Below, one piece after another: positions 1 to 8,111 of a DNA stretch of 64,000 nucleotides. The DNA is from Chitinophaga silvisoli (lineage in GTDB: Bacteria; Bacteroidota; Bacteroidia; Chitinophagales; Chitinophagaceae). How positions within the stretch are numbered: position 1 is the stretch's first letter; every line of letters begins with the position of its first letter. The notes beneath the pieces were generated by a model. That model saw nothing but the letters and a program-made list of their open reading frames with translations. It did not search any database and was not told the origin of the DNA. The DNA lies in NCBI RefSeq assembly GCF_003412465.1, contig NZ_QTJV01000001.1, positions 1,424,489 to 1,488,488 on the forward strand. Direction: 5' to 3'. The position numbers were made by a program, and so were the translations under genes.

Positions 1-253
1 GCGACACCAGGTCTCTCTCACCGATAGTCAGCACAAAAGCAGGATCAATATTTCCGGTGATTTGTTGCGGGCCGAGCGATATGGATTTGAAGAGCGGATG
101 CTTTTCAGCAAGATCGATGACGACCTTAGCATTTTGGGCATTCCCGGCAGGCCAGTTGATGCTGAGCTGTTGTTGCTGACGGGTAACGGTAGGTTGTGCG
201 TAGGAGGGCACGGACATGCATACTGCGAGTACAGATAATAAGTGGAATTTCAT
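1..253 (-). CDS. Secreted protein, partial (N-terminal 84 residues)
   Basis: The reading frame starts at the ATG at 251-253 on the minus strand and runs off the left edge of the window. The first about 19 residues (MKFHLLSVLAVCMSVPSYA) form a typical Sec signal peptide ending in an AxA-like site before Gln, as is common in Bacteroidota exported proteins. The rest (rich in Val, Ile, Gln) shows no motif I recognise. It is divergent from the DoxX-like gene at 365, so the 254-364 gap probably carries both promoters. Function unknown. Confidence 0.6.
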   Translation of the reverse strand, partial: MKFHLLSVLAVCMSVPSYAQPTVTRQQQQLSINWPAGNAQNAKVVIDLAEKHPLFKSISLGPQQITGNIDPAFVLTIGERDLVS

Positions 254-364
254 GCTCCTAAGATAATAATCTGTTGGAGAATGAATAGCCCGTGCATCAC
301 ATTGCATTTATTCTTATCTATATGCTCCTGATAATAGAATTTATCCTGTATCTTCATTCTCAGC

Positions 365-736
365 ATGCGAAAATTCTTAACTTATTTAATTGCACTCGTC
401 TGGCTGGTCAATGGATTGTTCTGTAAAGTATTGCACCTTGTACCCCGGCATGAACAGATAGTAGCACGCATCCTGGGCGATCAGTATGCCCGGCCACTCA
501 CGCTGGCCATCGGCATATTAGAAACAGGCATGGCACTCTGGATCATCAGTGGGATCAAATCAAGGTTCAATGCCATCCTGCAAATGATGATTGTCGCCAT
601 CATGAATATTATTGAATTTATCCTGGCACCGGACCTCTTACTATGGGGCAGGTTCAATTCCCTGTACGCATGTATCTTTATCCTGCTCATCTATTATACA
701 GCATTTAAACTCAGCACCCGTGTTTCCAGGTCTTAA
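365..736 (+). CDS. DoxX-like family membrane protein
   Basis: A 123-residue protein with four predicted hydrophobic helices. The opening pattern (short Arg/Lys head, then LIALVWLVNGLFCKV) and the later PRHEQIVARILG and LETGMALWIISG segments resemble the short DoxX-like (DoxX_3) membrane proteins. Those are often found beside small oxidoreductases or unknown enzymes; their biochemical role is unclear. It is first of four overlapping genes: its stop at 734-736 lies inside the next coding region, which starts at 720. Translational coupling is therefore likely. Family assignment is by visual similarity. Confidence 0.7.
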   Translation: MRKFLTYLIALVWLVNGLFCKVLHLVPRHEQIVARILGDQYARPLTLAIGILETGMALWIISGIKSRFNAILQMMIVAIMNIIEFILAPDLLLWGRFNSLYACIFILLIYYTAFKLSTRVSRS

Positions 737-1445
737 AAATCATCCCTTTGCAGTCGAGGCATTTTTCGATTATTCTATCGTGTTGACTTTTGCCCTGCCC
801 AAAGCGCAATTACAAGCCCTCCTTCCTCCCTGCCTTGAATTGGATACATTGCAGGACCAATACGGATTTATAGCTGTGGCCATGGTGCAGACAAAACACC
901 TGCGGCCAAAGGGTTTTCCAAAGTTTATGGGCAATGACTTTTTCCTGATTGGGTACAGGATCTTTGTAAAGTATACGAACAGTGCCGGGAAAAGATTGCG
1001 TGGACTATACATCCTCAAATCTGAAACGGATAAAAAGAAGATGGCATACCTCGGCAATTTCTTCACTCATTATAATTATACAAGCACAAGGATAAAACAA
1101 TCTCAGTCAGGCAGTACCAGCTCGTTTGAATCCCCGGATTTCAAAGTCTTCCTGGATCTTGCTGAAGATGCAGTACCACTGCCGGCGCATTCTCCGTTTA
1201 CAGACTGGAAAGAAGCCCGCCGCTTTGCAGGGCCACTTCCCTTCACTTTTCAATATAATGCAAAGACGAAAAAAGTGTTGATCATAGAAGGGCTTAGAGA
1301 AAACTGGACACCCAGACCTATAAAAGTGATGGATTACCACTTTTCTTTTTTAACTCCTTTCCATCATATCGTACTTGCAAATGCTTTTATTATAAATAAC
1401 ATTCCCTACCATTGGAAAAAAGGCAAACTGGAAACATGGCGATAG
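720..1445 (+). CDS. DUF2071 family protein (YqjF-like)
   Basis: The frame is open from 612, but that region lies inside the DoxX-like gene. The GTG at 720, just before that gene's stop, is the best start and gives 241 residues. The sequence has the DUF2071 pattern: an early LPKAQLQALLPPCLELD segment (binding-loop phrase about a ligand too large for the pocket is absent), a central Y-N-Y-T-S segment and a C-terminal MDYHFSFL stretch. DUF2071 proteins are acetoacetate-decarboxylase-like barrels of unknown substrate. It overlaps the upstream gene by 17 bp and the downstream methyltransferase gene by 10 bp, so all are probably one mRNA. Confidence 0.7.
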   Translation: MFPGLKNHPFAVEAFFDYSIVLTFALPKAQLQALLPPCLELDTLQDQYGFIAVAMVQTKHLRPKGFPKFMGNDFFLIGYRIFVKYTNSAGKRLRGLYILKSETDKKKMAYLGNFFTHYNYTSTRIKQSQSGSTSSFESPDFKVFLDLAEDAVPLPAHSPFTDWKEARRFAGPLPFTFQYNAKTKKVLIIEGLRENWTPRPIKVMDYHFSFLTPFHHIVLANAFIINNIPYHWKKGKLETWR

Positions 1446-2164
1446 CAAGAAAACCTTTTCAGGGGGTACTTAATATTATCCGGTTCAACTGGCATTTCTA
1501 TGTGATTTCCCTGCTGGTGATTGCAGTCGCTTATTATTTCGGATGGTATATCATTGCCAGCCTCGCACTTGCAGGCAGCATTTTTTCCCTGATTATCTCC
1601 TGGTATATTTATGACCTGTCACCTTTGTACCAGTTAAACTGGGTGTCCTGTAATCATACCGAACAGGTAATTGTGAATATCCATGCAGGATTTGACGAAA
1701 CGAGCATCCTGCTTGAACAGAAATATAAAGGAGCGACACTGAAGATCATAGATTTTTACGACCCCCAAAAGCATACAGAAATCTCCATCAAACGTGCCCG
1801 CAAAGCCTACCCGGTATTGCCGCAGACCATACCATCCGATACAAACCGATTACCGCTGGAGGATGCAGTTGCCGATAAGGTCTTTGTTATATTCTCTGCA
1901 CATGAAATTAGGAATGAAGCAGAGCGCAGGGAGTTTATGAGAGAGCTTGCCCGGATCATTAAACCCGGTGGTGAAATATTTATCACTGAGCACCTGAGAG
2001 ACCTTGCTAATTTCATCGCGTACAATATTGGCTTCTTCCATTTCTATTCAAAAAAGAACTGGTTGCAGCATGTCAAAGATGCTCACTTAAAACTGGATCA
2101 GGAGATAAAATCGACTCCATTTATTTCGACATTTATAATTTCAAGGAATGATCATTCATTTTAG
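1436..2164 (+). CDS. Membrane-anchored SAM-dependent methyltransferase-like protein
   Basis: The ATG at 1436 overlaps the end of the DUF2071 gene; an upstream in-frame TTG at 1412 is less likely. Residues about 20-62 form two hydrophobic helices. The rest resembles a class I methyltransferase: an acidic strand LKIIDFYDP (SAM ribose contact region), a strand VFVIFSAHEI, and the characteristic post-motif III segment IKPGGEIFITEHLRD. The usual glycine-rich motif I (GxGxG) is weak, so catalytic activity is uncertain. It is third of the four overlapping genes and overlaps the next by 17 bp. The substrate cannot be inferred. Confidence 0.6.
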   Translation: MAIARKPFQGVLNIIRFNWHFYVISLLVIAVAYYFGWYIIASLALAGSIFSLIISWYIYDLSPLYQLNWVSCNHTEQVIVNIHAGFDETSILLEQKYKGATLKIIDFYDPQKHTEISIKRARKAYPVLPQTIPSDTNRLPLEDAVADKVFVIFSAHEIRNEAERREFMRELARIIKPGGEIFITEHLRDLANFIAYNIGFFHFYSKKNWLQHVKDAHLKLDQEIKSTPFISTFIISRNDHSF

Positions 2165-2540
2165 AGTCATAGGTTTGTTGTTGATATTATTAGCTGGCAG
2201 TCATGTCGTGTTTCCCTGGTTCTTCAGCTGGAAAGAGGAGCTGAAAAGGCTGAGCCTGATCAACCGGCAGATTATGACTATTCATACTTTCTTTATTGCC
2301 CTGGTGGTATTATTGCTGGGGATCTTATGCCTGAGTTCAGGAGAGGAGCTGGTACATACGGTATTGGGCAGGAGACTATGCCTGGGAATGGGGGTATTCT
2401 GGGTTTTAAGGCTCATTATTCAGTTCTTTGGGTATTCCCCAGCACTCTGGAAGGGGAAGCGGTTTGAGACGATTATGCATGTGTTGTTTGCGATATTATT
2501 CAGTTATATGAGCATCGTATTTTTTGTGGCAGGGGGGTAA
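2148..2540 (+). CDS. Small integral membrane protein, unknown function
   Basis: A 130-residue protein with four hydrophobic segments (about residues 5-25, 43-62, 72-92 and 106-128). An AAGGA sequence lies immediately before the ATG at 2148, inside the end of the methyltransferase gene. This is the last gene of the overlapping set that starts at 365. I recognise no family. The location suggests that it works with the DoxX-like and methyltransferase membrane proteins, but nothing in the sequence shows how. Confidence 0.65.
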   Translation: MIIHFRVIGLLLILLAGSHVVFPWFFSWKEELKRLSLINRQIMTIHTFFIALVVLLLGILCLSSGEELVHTVLGRRLCLGMGVFWVLRLIIQFFGYSPALWKGKRFETIMHVLFAILFSYMSIVFFVAGG

Positions 2541-2672
2541 TTTACTAAAAACAAAAGCGTCCTGAAGATCTTAGCCCCCAGGTACTATACAGAAGAATTC
2601 TTTAAAGAACGAAACGGCCGGGAACAAAAGGTCCGGGAACTGGATTATAAGAGAAATATGTAACTTAGAATC

Positions 2673-3602
2673 ATGAATGAAAACCAGAAAGGTTTACTCT
2701 TTGATACATTAGCAGATCAGTACCGGTATAATAATTTACCTACTGATCTCATTCACCTGAATTCCGAATTCACCATTTTTAACCTGGCTGACCTGAAGCA
2801 GCCCATGCCTTTTAGTCTGCCGGTAAGCCGTCTTAACTTCTTCGTGTTCGGATTTATCAAACAGGCCAGGGGAATCTATACCCTGGATCATCACACCTTT
2901 GCATTCAAGCCCAATACTATTTACTTTACGAACCCTGGTCATTACCGTTCCTTCCGGCATGAAGAGATCCAGGAGGCCTACCTGATTACTTTCAGCGAGA
3001 CCTTCTTAAAAGAATCCATTCATGGAAATATCTTTGATGAATTTCCTTTTTTGTTGACGGAAACTGTTCCTGCCATGACGGTGACACCCGAGGTTTTCAG
3101 CCAGTTTGAACGCCTCTATTTACAGATCCACCAGGAATATACAGGTCAATCACCCTTCCGTAAAAAAATTATCGTCAGCCTCTTTTTCGCATTACTGCTC
3201 AAGTACAAGGAATACTTCTTCATGGACTATAGTCCTATTTATGAAGGCAACCGTGGATCAGAAATCGTGGTCAATTTCAAGAAGCTGCTGGAGAAGCATT
3301 ATCGTGATCTGGCCAGGGGGGCTGCTACAGAAGTTTTCAGACTACAGGACTATGCAGATGCACAAAACCTGCACCCCAATTACCTCAGTAATGTCATAAA
3401 GGCGAAGACAGGAAAAACAATTGGTATGTGGATTTCAGAAAAGTCCATTGCCGAGTCGCGCTCTCTCTTACAAAATACCAATCTCCCGGTGAAAGATATT
3501 GCTTACCGGCTAGGATTTACTGATACCGCACATTTTAGTAAGTTCTTCAAAAAGCAACTCGGTATCTCCCCGGTAGAATACAGGAAAACACCCCGATCTT
3601 AA
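2673..3602 (+). CDS. AraC family transcriptional regulator
   Basis: A 309-residue protein with the usual AraC layout: an N-terminal cupin-like sensing region (about residues 30-120, including LPVSRLNFFVFGFI and TIYFTNPGHYRSF) and a C-terminal double helix-turn-helix (about residues 212-306). The DNA-binding region shows LHPNYLSNVIKAKTG in the first helix-turn-helix and DIAYRLGFTDTAHFSKFFKK in the second, both strong AraC signatures. It is followed 73 bp downstream by an SDR oxidoreductase in the same orientation, its likely target or partner. The effector is unknown. Confidence 0.93.
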   Translation: MNENQKGLLFDTLADQYRYNNLPTDLIHLNSEFTIFNLADLKQPMPFSLPVSRLNFFVFGFIKQARGIYTLDHHTFAFKPNTIYFTNPGHYRSFRHEEIQEAYLITFSETFLKESIHGNIFDEFPFLLTETVPAMTVTPEVFSQFERLYLQIHQEYTGQSPFRKKIIVSLFFALLLKYKEYFFMDYSPIYEGNRGSEIVVNFKKLLEKHYRDLARGAATEVFRLQDYADAQNLHPNYLSNVIKAKTGKTIGMWISEKSIAESRSLLQNTNLPVKDIAYRLGFTDTAHFSKFFKKQLGISPVEYRKTPRS

Positions 3603-3655
3603 GATTATACAATACATCCTTTACCAGCTACTTCACAGAGGGGCCGGACTGCGCC

Positions 3656-3663
3656 TACCTTTG
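3656..3663 (+). promoter_or_regulatory. Candidate -7 promoter element TACCTTTG
   Basis: TACCTTTG matches the Bacteroidota TAnnTTTG -7 consensus and ends 12 bp before the SDR start codon at 3676. A good TTG -33 partner is not visible. If used, it would give a transcript with a very short leader. Confidence 0.35.
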
Positions 3664-3675
3664 ATAAAAAAAAAC

Positions 3676-4422
3676 ATGAAGACGCTAAATGGAAAAGTAG
3701 CCCTCGTAACAGGTTCTGCGAGAGGCTTAGGTAAAGCAATCGCTGAGCGGTTCGCAGCTTTGGGCGCTGATATCGTCATCAATTATTCCAGGGACAAGGC
3801 CAGTGCTGATGAGGTGATAAGCAACATCCAGGCAATGGGTGTGAGCGTAATCGCAGTAAAAGCGGATGTCAGTCAGACCACGGAGATCGAACACTTATTC
3901 AATGAAGCCAAAAGTAAATTTGGAAAGATTGATATCGTTGTGGCAAATGCAGGTGTGGAACTGGTAGATGTACCGGTCACTGAATTTACCGAGCAGCAAT
4001 ATGACCGGCTTTTTGGCATCAATACCAAGGGTGCATTCTTTACCTTACAACAGGCAGCAAAGCACATTGCTGATGGTGGCCGCATTATTAATATTGCCAG
4101 CAGTACCACTCTTTTCCCTTTCGAAGGCGTAGGACTGTATGGTGGCAGTAAAACCGCGCCTAAATACCTGGTAGAGGTACTGGCAAAAGAGATCGGGCAT
4201 AGAGGGGTAACGGTGAATTCCATTATTCCTTACGCAGTAGACAATGCCGGGATCTTTACAGATCCTAATGAGCCTTCTATCAAATGGCTGATTGAGGCTA
4301 ATCCCATGAAGCGCCTGGCGCATGTAGAGGATGTGGCAAATGTGGCAGAGTTCTTTGCCAGTGAGCTGGCATCTTTTGTAAACGGACAGCATTTGCTGGT
4401 GAATGGCGGTGCCAGTCACTAA
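3676..4422 (+). CDS. SDR family oxidoreductase
   Basis: A classical short-chain dehydrogenase of 248 residues from the ATG at 3676 (an upstream in-frame TTG at 3661 is not needed). Visible motifs are the N-terminal cofactor loop TGSARGLG, the NAG motif in VVANAGVEL, the catalytic Ser in NIASS and YGGSK matching YxxxK, plus a C-terminal FVNGQHLLVNGG typical of FabG-like SDRs. An Arg-rich loop (NYSRDKAS) after strand 2 favours NADP(H). It lies downstream of the AraC regulator. The substrate is unknown; it may reduce or oxidise a small carbonyl or alcohol. Confidence 0.9.
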   Translation: MKTLNGKVALVTGSARGLGKAIAERFAALGADIVINYSRDKASADEVISNIQAMGVSVIAVKADVSQTTEIEHLFNEAKSKFGKIDIVVANAGVELVDVPVTEFTEQQYDRLFGINTKGAFFTLQQAAKHIADGGRIINIASSTTLFPFEGVGLYGGSKTAPKYLVEVLAKEIGHRGVTVNSIIPYAVDNAGIFTDPNEPSIKWLIEANPMKRLAHVEDVANVAEFFASELASFVNGQHLLVNGGASH

Positions 4423-4448
4423 AGAGAATAGGATAGGTATGGAGATGC

Positions 4449-4472
4449 AGCCGGGGATTTTTATCTCCGGCT
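4449..4472 (+). terminator. Hairpin downstream of SDR gene
   Basis: A stem pairing agccggggat (4449-4458) with atctccggct (4463-4472) lies 27 bp after the SDR stop codon. Its T-tract is weak (ttta), so it is either a poor intrinsic terminator or an mRNA 3' end structure. Confidence 0.45.
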
Positions 4473-4518
4473 TTAGCGATTTAAAACTTGTTTTTAATTT
4501 GATACGTCTGTATAATAG

Positions 4519-4583
4519 ATGCTTAAGGAAGGCTGCCTTTAATTTGACATGTCAGGATACTGAATGCTAAAGGAAGGCTACCT
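4519..4583. repeat. Pair of 20-bp direct repeats
   Basis: Positions 4519-4538 and 4564-4583 are nearly identical (18 of 20), with shared core aaggaaggct, in the gap between two convergent genes. The repeat period is 45 bp. No function is apparent. Confidence 0.5.
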
Positions 4584-4624
4584 GTTACGCCTGCAGATGT
4601 GCGGGTGCCAATTATTCTGGTGGT

Positions 4625-5164
4625 TTATTCCAGTTGTACTTCCATCACAGTCTCATTGCCCGGCAGGTCTGCAGCTACTACAATCACCTTCGCGCCGTGG
4701 GGTAAACTGCCTGCTTTATAATACCAGTCCACACCGTTCCTGCCTAAAATGGCGTTGCCTCTTTCCAGGATGTTGCCTGCAGCGTCCAGCACTTTTACAG
4801 CCACTTCTGCTACCCTGAATTCGTCTTTTGCTGTCACGACCACGGTAGTCTCTTCTACCTGGATTTTTTGCACTTCAGGGGCCTTAAAAGCGTCCTTGAT
4901 TGCCATGTTGTATGCATTCTGTCCGGGACCTGCTTTGGACTCGTAATACGCCTTTATTTCCGGGTCCTGGAGGATGGCTACAGCATAAGCCGCAGCTTCC
5001 GCCATTTTTTGCCTGGCGGCTACTTGGTTTTTCGTAGGCTTTTTGGTGGATTTACCACGTTTTTTGGCCATGATAATCCGGTCTTTCCGCCTGTAAATCG
5101 TGATTTGATCACCGATAGTGCCTTCCACGAACTGTAAGAGAAGGTTGTTTGTAACGATTGCCAT
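4625..5164 (-). CDS. Hypothetical protein, basic N-terminal region
   Basis: I chose the ATG at 5162-5164 (179 residues); a longer frame to 5212 lacks support. After a short start (MAIVTNNLLLQFVEGTIGDQ) comes a lysine-rich patch (AKKRGKSTKKPTKNQ), an Ala-rich helical stretch around residues 65-90, and a C-terminal half of beta-strand character that may be a small Ig-like or fibronectin-like fold (VEETTVVVTAKDEFRVAEVA). No signal peptide. I do not recognise a named family; comparable proteins are probably common hypotheticals in Chitinophaga. It is convergent with the SDR gene. Confidence 0.65.
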   Translation of the reverse strand: MAIVTNNLLLQFVEGTIGDQITIYRRKDRIIMAKKRGKSTKKPTKNQVAARQKMAEAAAYAVAILQDPEIKAYYESKAGPGQNAYNMAIKDAFKAPEVQKIQVEETTVVVTAKDEFRVAEVAVKVLDAAGNILERGNAILGRNGVDWYYKAGSLPHGAKVIVVAADLPGNETVMEVQLE

Positions 5165-5250
5165 AAAATGGTTTTTGGGGTTCAATATGAATATACTGAA
5201 AAGAGCTGACAAACTGGGTATTTACTCTACATTAAAAGATCACTAATATA

Positions 5251-5325
5251 TCACCATAAGGTCACCAAAAGAGCACCTCAATATCGAATCGATATACAAG
5301 TACTCTTTTAGTGACCTTATAGTGA
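5251..5325 (-). terminator. Long 26-bp hairpin after the nitroreductase gene
   Basis: Positions 5251-5276 and 5300-5325 are inverted repeats that pair over 26 bp. The three mismatches in DNA (5255, 5266, 5274) become G-U wobbles in the minus-strand transcript but C-A mismatches in the plus-strand transcript. The loop holds a near palindrome, atatcgaatcgatat (5281-5295). It begins 28 bp after the minus-strand nitroreductase stop at 5354, so it is likely a terminator or 3' stabilising structure for that mRNA. Confidence 0.6.
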
Positions 5326-5353
5326 CGTTTTAATATAGGAGACGGGAAGTAGA

Positions 5354-5992
5354 TTACTTCAATTCGGTGACGAAGTTTTCCCGGCTCCGGCGCACCTTTT
5401 TCAGGTTCACCAGCCAATCCCCTTCGGCCGCCCGGTAGCCGAGTGGCATTATGACGACGCTGCGCAGGTGCCTGGCAGGTAAATCAAGGATATTATCGAC
5501 AGCGGCGGGGTCGAATCCTTCCATGGGAGTAGCGTCTACCCCTTCGAAGGCAGCGGCAACGATGGCGGTACCCAAACCTATATATGCCTGGCGTGCGGCT
5601 ACCTGGTAATTGGTTTCCCTGCCCTGGCCGGCAACCCTCTCCAGTAATTGAAGGCGATAGTTTTCCCAGCCTTCATTTTTAAAACCCCGGATCTCATTGG
5701 TCAGGTCGAACATCATATGGACACGTTCGGGGGTAATATCGTCCCATGCGGCAAAGACAAGGAGGTGTGAGCAGTCGGTAATCTGGGCCTGGTTCCAGGA
5801 TACGGCTCTGATTTTTGCGCGGATCTCCGGGTTGCTGACTACAATCAATTCAAAAGGTTGAAGTCCGCTGGTGGTAGGGGCCAATCTTACTGCTTCAATA
5901 ATGCGGTCCAGTTTATCGGCAGGAACTTTTTTGCCTGCATCAAATTTCTTTGTTGCATAGCGCCATTCCAGTCTTTCATTTACAGTCGTCAT
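5354..5992 (-). CDS. Nitroreductase family NAD(P)H-dependent oxidoreductase
   Basis: The ATG at 5990-5992 gives 212 residues; the frame is open to a TTG at 6013 but the family starts here (MTTVNERLEWRYATKKFD). The N-terminal RYATKKFD segment, LAPTTSGLQPFELIVV (FMN phosphate and ring contacts), SHLLVFAAWDD and the C-terminal VVIMPLGYRAAEGDW are typical of NfsB-like FMN enzymes that reduce nitroaromatics, quinones or flavins. It lies 73 bp downstream of, and co-directional with, a Crp-type regulator, which probably controls it. A strong hairpin follows its stop codon. Confidence 0.92.
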   Translation of the reverse strand: MTTVNERLEWRYATKKFDAGKKVPADKLDRIIEAVRLAPTTSGLQPFELIVVSNPEIRAKIRAVSWNQAQITDCSHLLVFAAWDDITPERVHMMFDLTNEIRGFKNEGWENYRLQLLERVAGQGRETNYQVAARQAYIGLGTAIVAAAFEGVDATPMEGFDPAAVDNILDLPARHLRSVVIMPLGYRAAEGDWLVNLKKVRRSRENFVTELK

Positions 5993-6065
5993 CTGATACT
6001 TTGTTGTTTTCAAACAAAGCTAGAGGAAGTGGAAATGGAAAGGCATTAACAAAAGATAAGAAAAT

Positions 6066-6692
6066 CTATTTCCCGGGTTCCAGGATCCGCTTACGGATCC
6101 GCGAAAGTGATACAGGTGTGATGCCCAGGTAATTGGCGAGGTAGTGTTGGGGGATGTGTTGCAGGATGCGGGAGTTGTTGTTCAAAAGGCTTATGTAGCG
6201 CTCTTCGGGAGATTGGGTGACGAAAGCCTGGACCCTGTCTTCATAGCAGAAAATGAGATCTTCGGCAATGAGTCTGCCAAAGCGTTCTGTTTTGTGAGCG
6301 GTGAGCGGGTGGTTTAAAAGTTGTTGTAAGCCATCATAAGTGAAGGTGATGAGAAGGGTGTCTGTAATGGCCTGTATATAGGAGAAGCCGGGTTGTTGTT
6401 TCAGGAAGCTTTTGTACGAGCAGATGAAATCATTTGCCAGGCAGAAGTAACTGGTGATTTCTTCGATGTCTTTTAAGTGATAGAGGCGTAAAGCGCCGGA
6501 AAGGATAAAACCTAATTCTTTGCAGGTGCTGCCTGCCTGGGTAAAGTATTCTTTTTTACGGAGGGTTTTGAGCTGCAGGTGTTGTGAAACGATTGCCCAT
6601 TCTTCATCACTGAAGGTAATCCACTTGTTCAATTGTTGCCTGAAGGCTGGCAGGTATTTTTCTAGTTCACTATGCATGGTGGGAAGATTCAT
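6066..6692 (-). CDS. Crp/Fnr family transcriptional regulator
   Basis: A 208-residue protein with an N-terminal cyclic-nucleotide-binding-like beta barrel (about residues 20-125; LRKKEYFTQAGSTCKELGFI, FILSGALRLYHL) and a shortened C-terminal winged helix (YLANYLGITPVSLSRIRKRI). The phosphate-binding cassette residues for cAMP are not obvious, as is usual in the many Bacteroidota Crp-like regulators. No CxxC or other metal cluster ligands are seen. It is upstream of the nitroreductase gene on the same strand, and probably forms a transcription unit with it. The signal is unknown. Confidence 0.9.
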   Translation of the reverse strand: MNLPTMHSELEKYLPAFRQQLNKWITFSDEEWAIVSQHLQLKTLRKKEYFTQAGSTCKELGFILSGALRLYHLKDIEEITSYFCLANDFICSYKSFLKQQPGFSYIQAITDTLLITFTYDGLQQLLNHPLTAHKTERFGRLIAEDLIFCYEDRVQAFVTQSPEERYISLLNNNSRILQHIPQHYLANYLGITPVSLSRIRKRILEPGK

Positions 6693-6770
6693 TTAGACAA
6701 ATACAATATAGCGTGTGTTGTTCATGGTTCCTGTGATGAGCAGATCTTTTCCGGTTGCCGGATTGTGCTC

Positions 6771-6894
6771 AAATAAAGGAGTCTGTATCAAAAGTAAAAT
6801 TCCTGGGATTTAATTCGGGTACCTGGTGGAGAGAATTTTTGTTGTTGTAATTCTCAATGCCTTCAGATTACTTTTGATACAGGCTCCATTTATT
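6771..6894 (-). repeat. Dispersed palindromic element, copy 1
   Basis: Near-perfect 27-bp terminal inverted repeats (6771-6797 and 6868-6894) flank about 70 bp. In minus orientation a 108-bp stretch matches the element at 17.6 kb at about 84% identity, without gaps. It starts 3 bp after the stop codon of the minus-strand MBL-fold gene. The outermost stem bases differ between copies but stay paired within each copy. It may act as an mRNA 3' end hairpin, or be a MITE-like repeat. Confidence 0.7.
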
Positions 6895-6897
6895 CAA

Positions 6898-8019
6898 TCA
6901 ATTCACCCCTTTCCACCATTCAGCAAATGGCTGTTGTTCATTATGCAGGTCCACCAGCTCCCCGATCATAGGTGTAGCCAGCGGAATATCAGCAATAGCT
7001 TTTATCCTTTTTAAAGGCTCATCCCAGGGATGATTACCCAGTGTAAACTTAGACGAATGTACAGGCAATAGTCTCTTCGCTTTCAGGTCTTTTGCCGCCT
7101 GCAGCACTTCTTCCGGCTGCATATGGATATACTTCCAGGCAAGGTCGTACTGGCCATTTTCAAGGATGGCAAAATCGATGGGACCAAATTTCCTGCCTAT
7201 CTCTGCAAAATGAGTATCATAACCACTATCGCCTCCGATATAGATCTTCATAGCTGGAGTTTGCAGCACATAAGATTGCCAGAGTGTATTATTCCGGGCA
7301 AAGCTCCTGCCTGAAAAGTGGCGTGTAGGCGCAGTATGTACGGCAAATCCGTCTCCAAGATTTACATCCTGCCACCAGTCGGTTTCAATGATCTGGTCTG
7401 GTGTATAGCCCCATCTTTCCAGGTGTGCACCTACGCCAAGGCCACAGATCACTTTGTGCACCTTATTTTTGAGTGCAAGCATGGTTTTATAATCCAGGTG
7501 ATCGTAGTGGTCGTGGGATATGAAGAGGTAATCTATTTCCGGGAAATCATCGGTGGTGTAGATGTCAGCGCCTTTGAAAGCCTTGGTTCCACCCGGTAGA
7601 GGAGAGGCGCTGCCGGAAAACACGGGATCGGCCAGGAAGCGCTTGCCGCCTGCCTGGATGAAATAAGAGGAGTGACCGAACCAAACCAGTACATCCTGAT
7701 CAGGTGCAAGGTTGAGCAGGTTTGTTTTTACAGATGGCAGGGAGTCTACAGGGCGGAGGCGTAAGCGTTTTTTGAACAGGAAATCGTACAGGACACCTCC
7801 CATGGTATAGCCTTCTGTGAGTTGTGGTGTATTGTGAATGTTCTGGAACTGTCCGTCTTTGTAGTGCGGCGATTTTTTGATTAATTCTAATCTCTTTCCG
7901 GAAGGTTTTTCTCCGAATAGTGGGTGTCTCATATATATTATTACTGTGATTGTCAATAGTAAGAGTAGTGCGAGGACTACTTTTAGGCATTTTAATGTTA
8001 TACCAATTAATTTCTTCAT
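6898..8019 (-). CDS. Membrane-anchored MBL-fold metallo-hydrolase (NAPE-PLD/UlaG-like)
   Basis: The ATG at 8017-8019 puts a signal anchor (residues about 4-28, very rich in Leu/Ile/Val) at the N-terminus; an in-frame ATG at 8047-8049 would add 10 residues. Metal-binding motif SHDHYDHLD matches HxHxDH, with further expected ligands in APTRHFSGR and GGDSGYD and a late VHSSKF. The VWFGHSSYFIQ strand and overall length (373) fit the family of N-acyl-phosphatidylethanolamine phospholipase D-like and UlaG-like hydrolases. It probably acts on a lipid or other ester at the membrane. The palindromic repeat at 6771 directly follows the stop. Confidence 0.88.
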   Translation of the reverse strand: MKKLIGITLKCLKVVLALLLLLTITVIIYMRHPLFGEKPSGKRLELIKKSPHYKDGQFQNIHNTPQLTEGYTMGGVLYDFLFKKRLRLRPVDSLPSVKTNLLNLAPDQDVLVWFGHSSYFIQAGGKRFLADPVFSGSASPLPGGTKAFKGADIYTTDDFPEIDYLFISHDHYDHLDYKTMLALKNKVHKVICGLGVGAHLERWGYTPDQIIETDWWQDVNLGDGFAVHTAPTRHFSGRSFARNNTLWQSYVLQTPAMKIYIGGDSGYDTHFAEIGRKFGPIDFAILENGQYDLAWKYIHMQPEEVLQAAKDLKAKRLLPVHSSKFTLGNHPWDEPLKRIKAIADIPLATPMIGELVDLHNEQQPFAEWWKGVN

Positions 8020-8111
8020 ATGAGATGGAGACGAATGAGCGGGGAGCATATTTTAAAATTCTCCTTTAATTTTTCAATTTTCAAACTGTAATGGAGACAT
8101 CATCTTTTATT

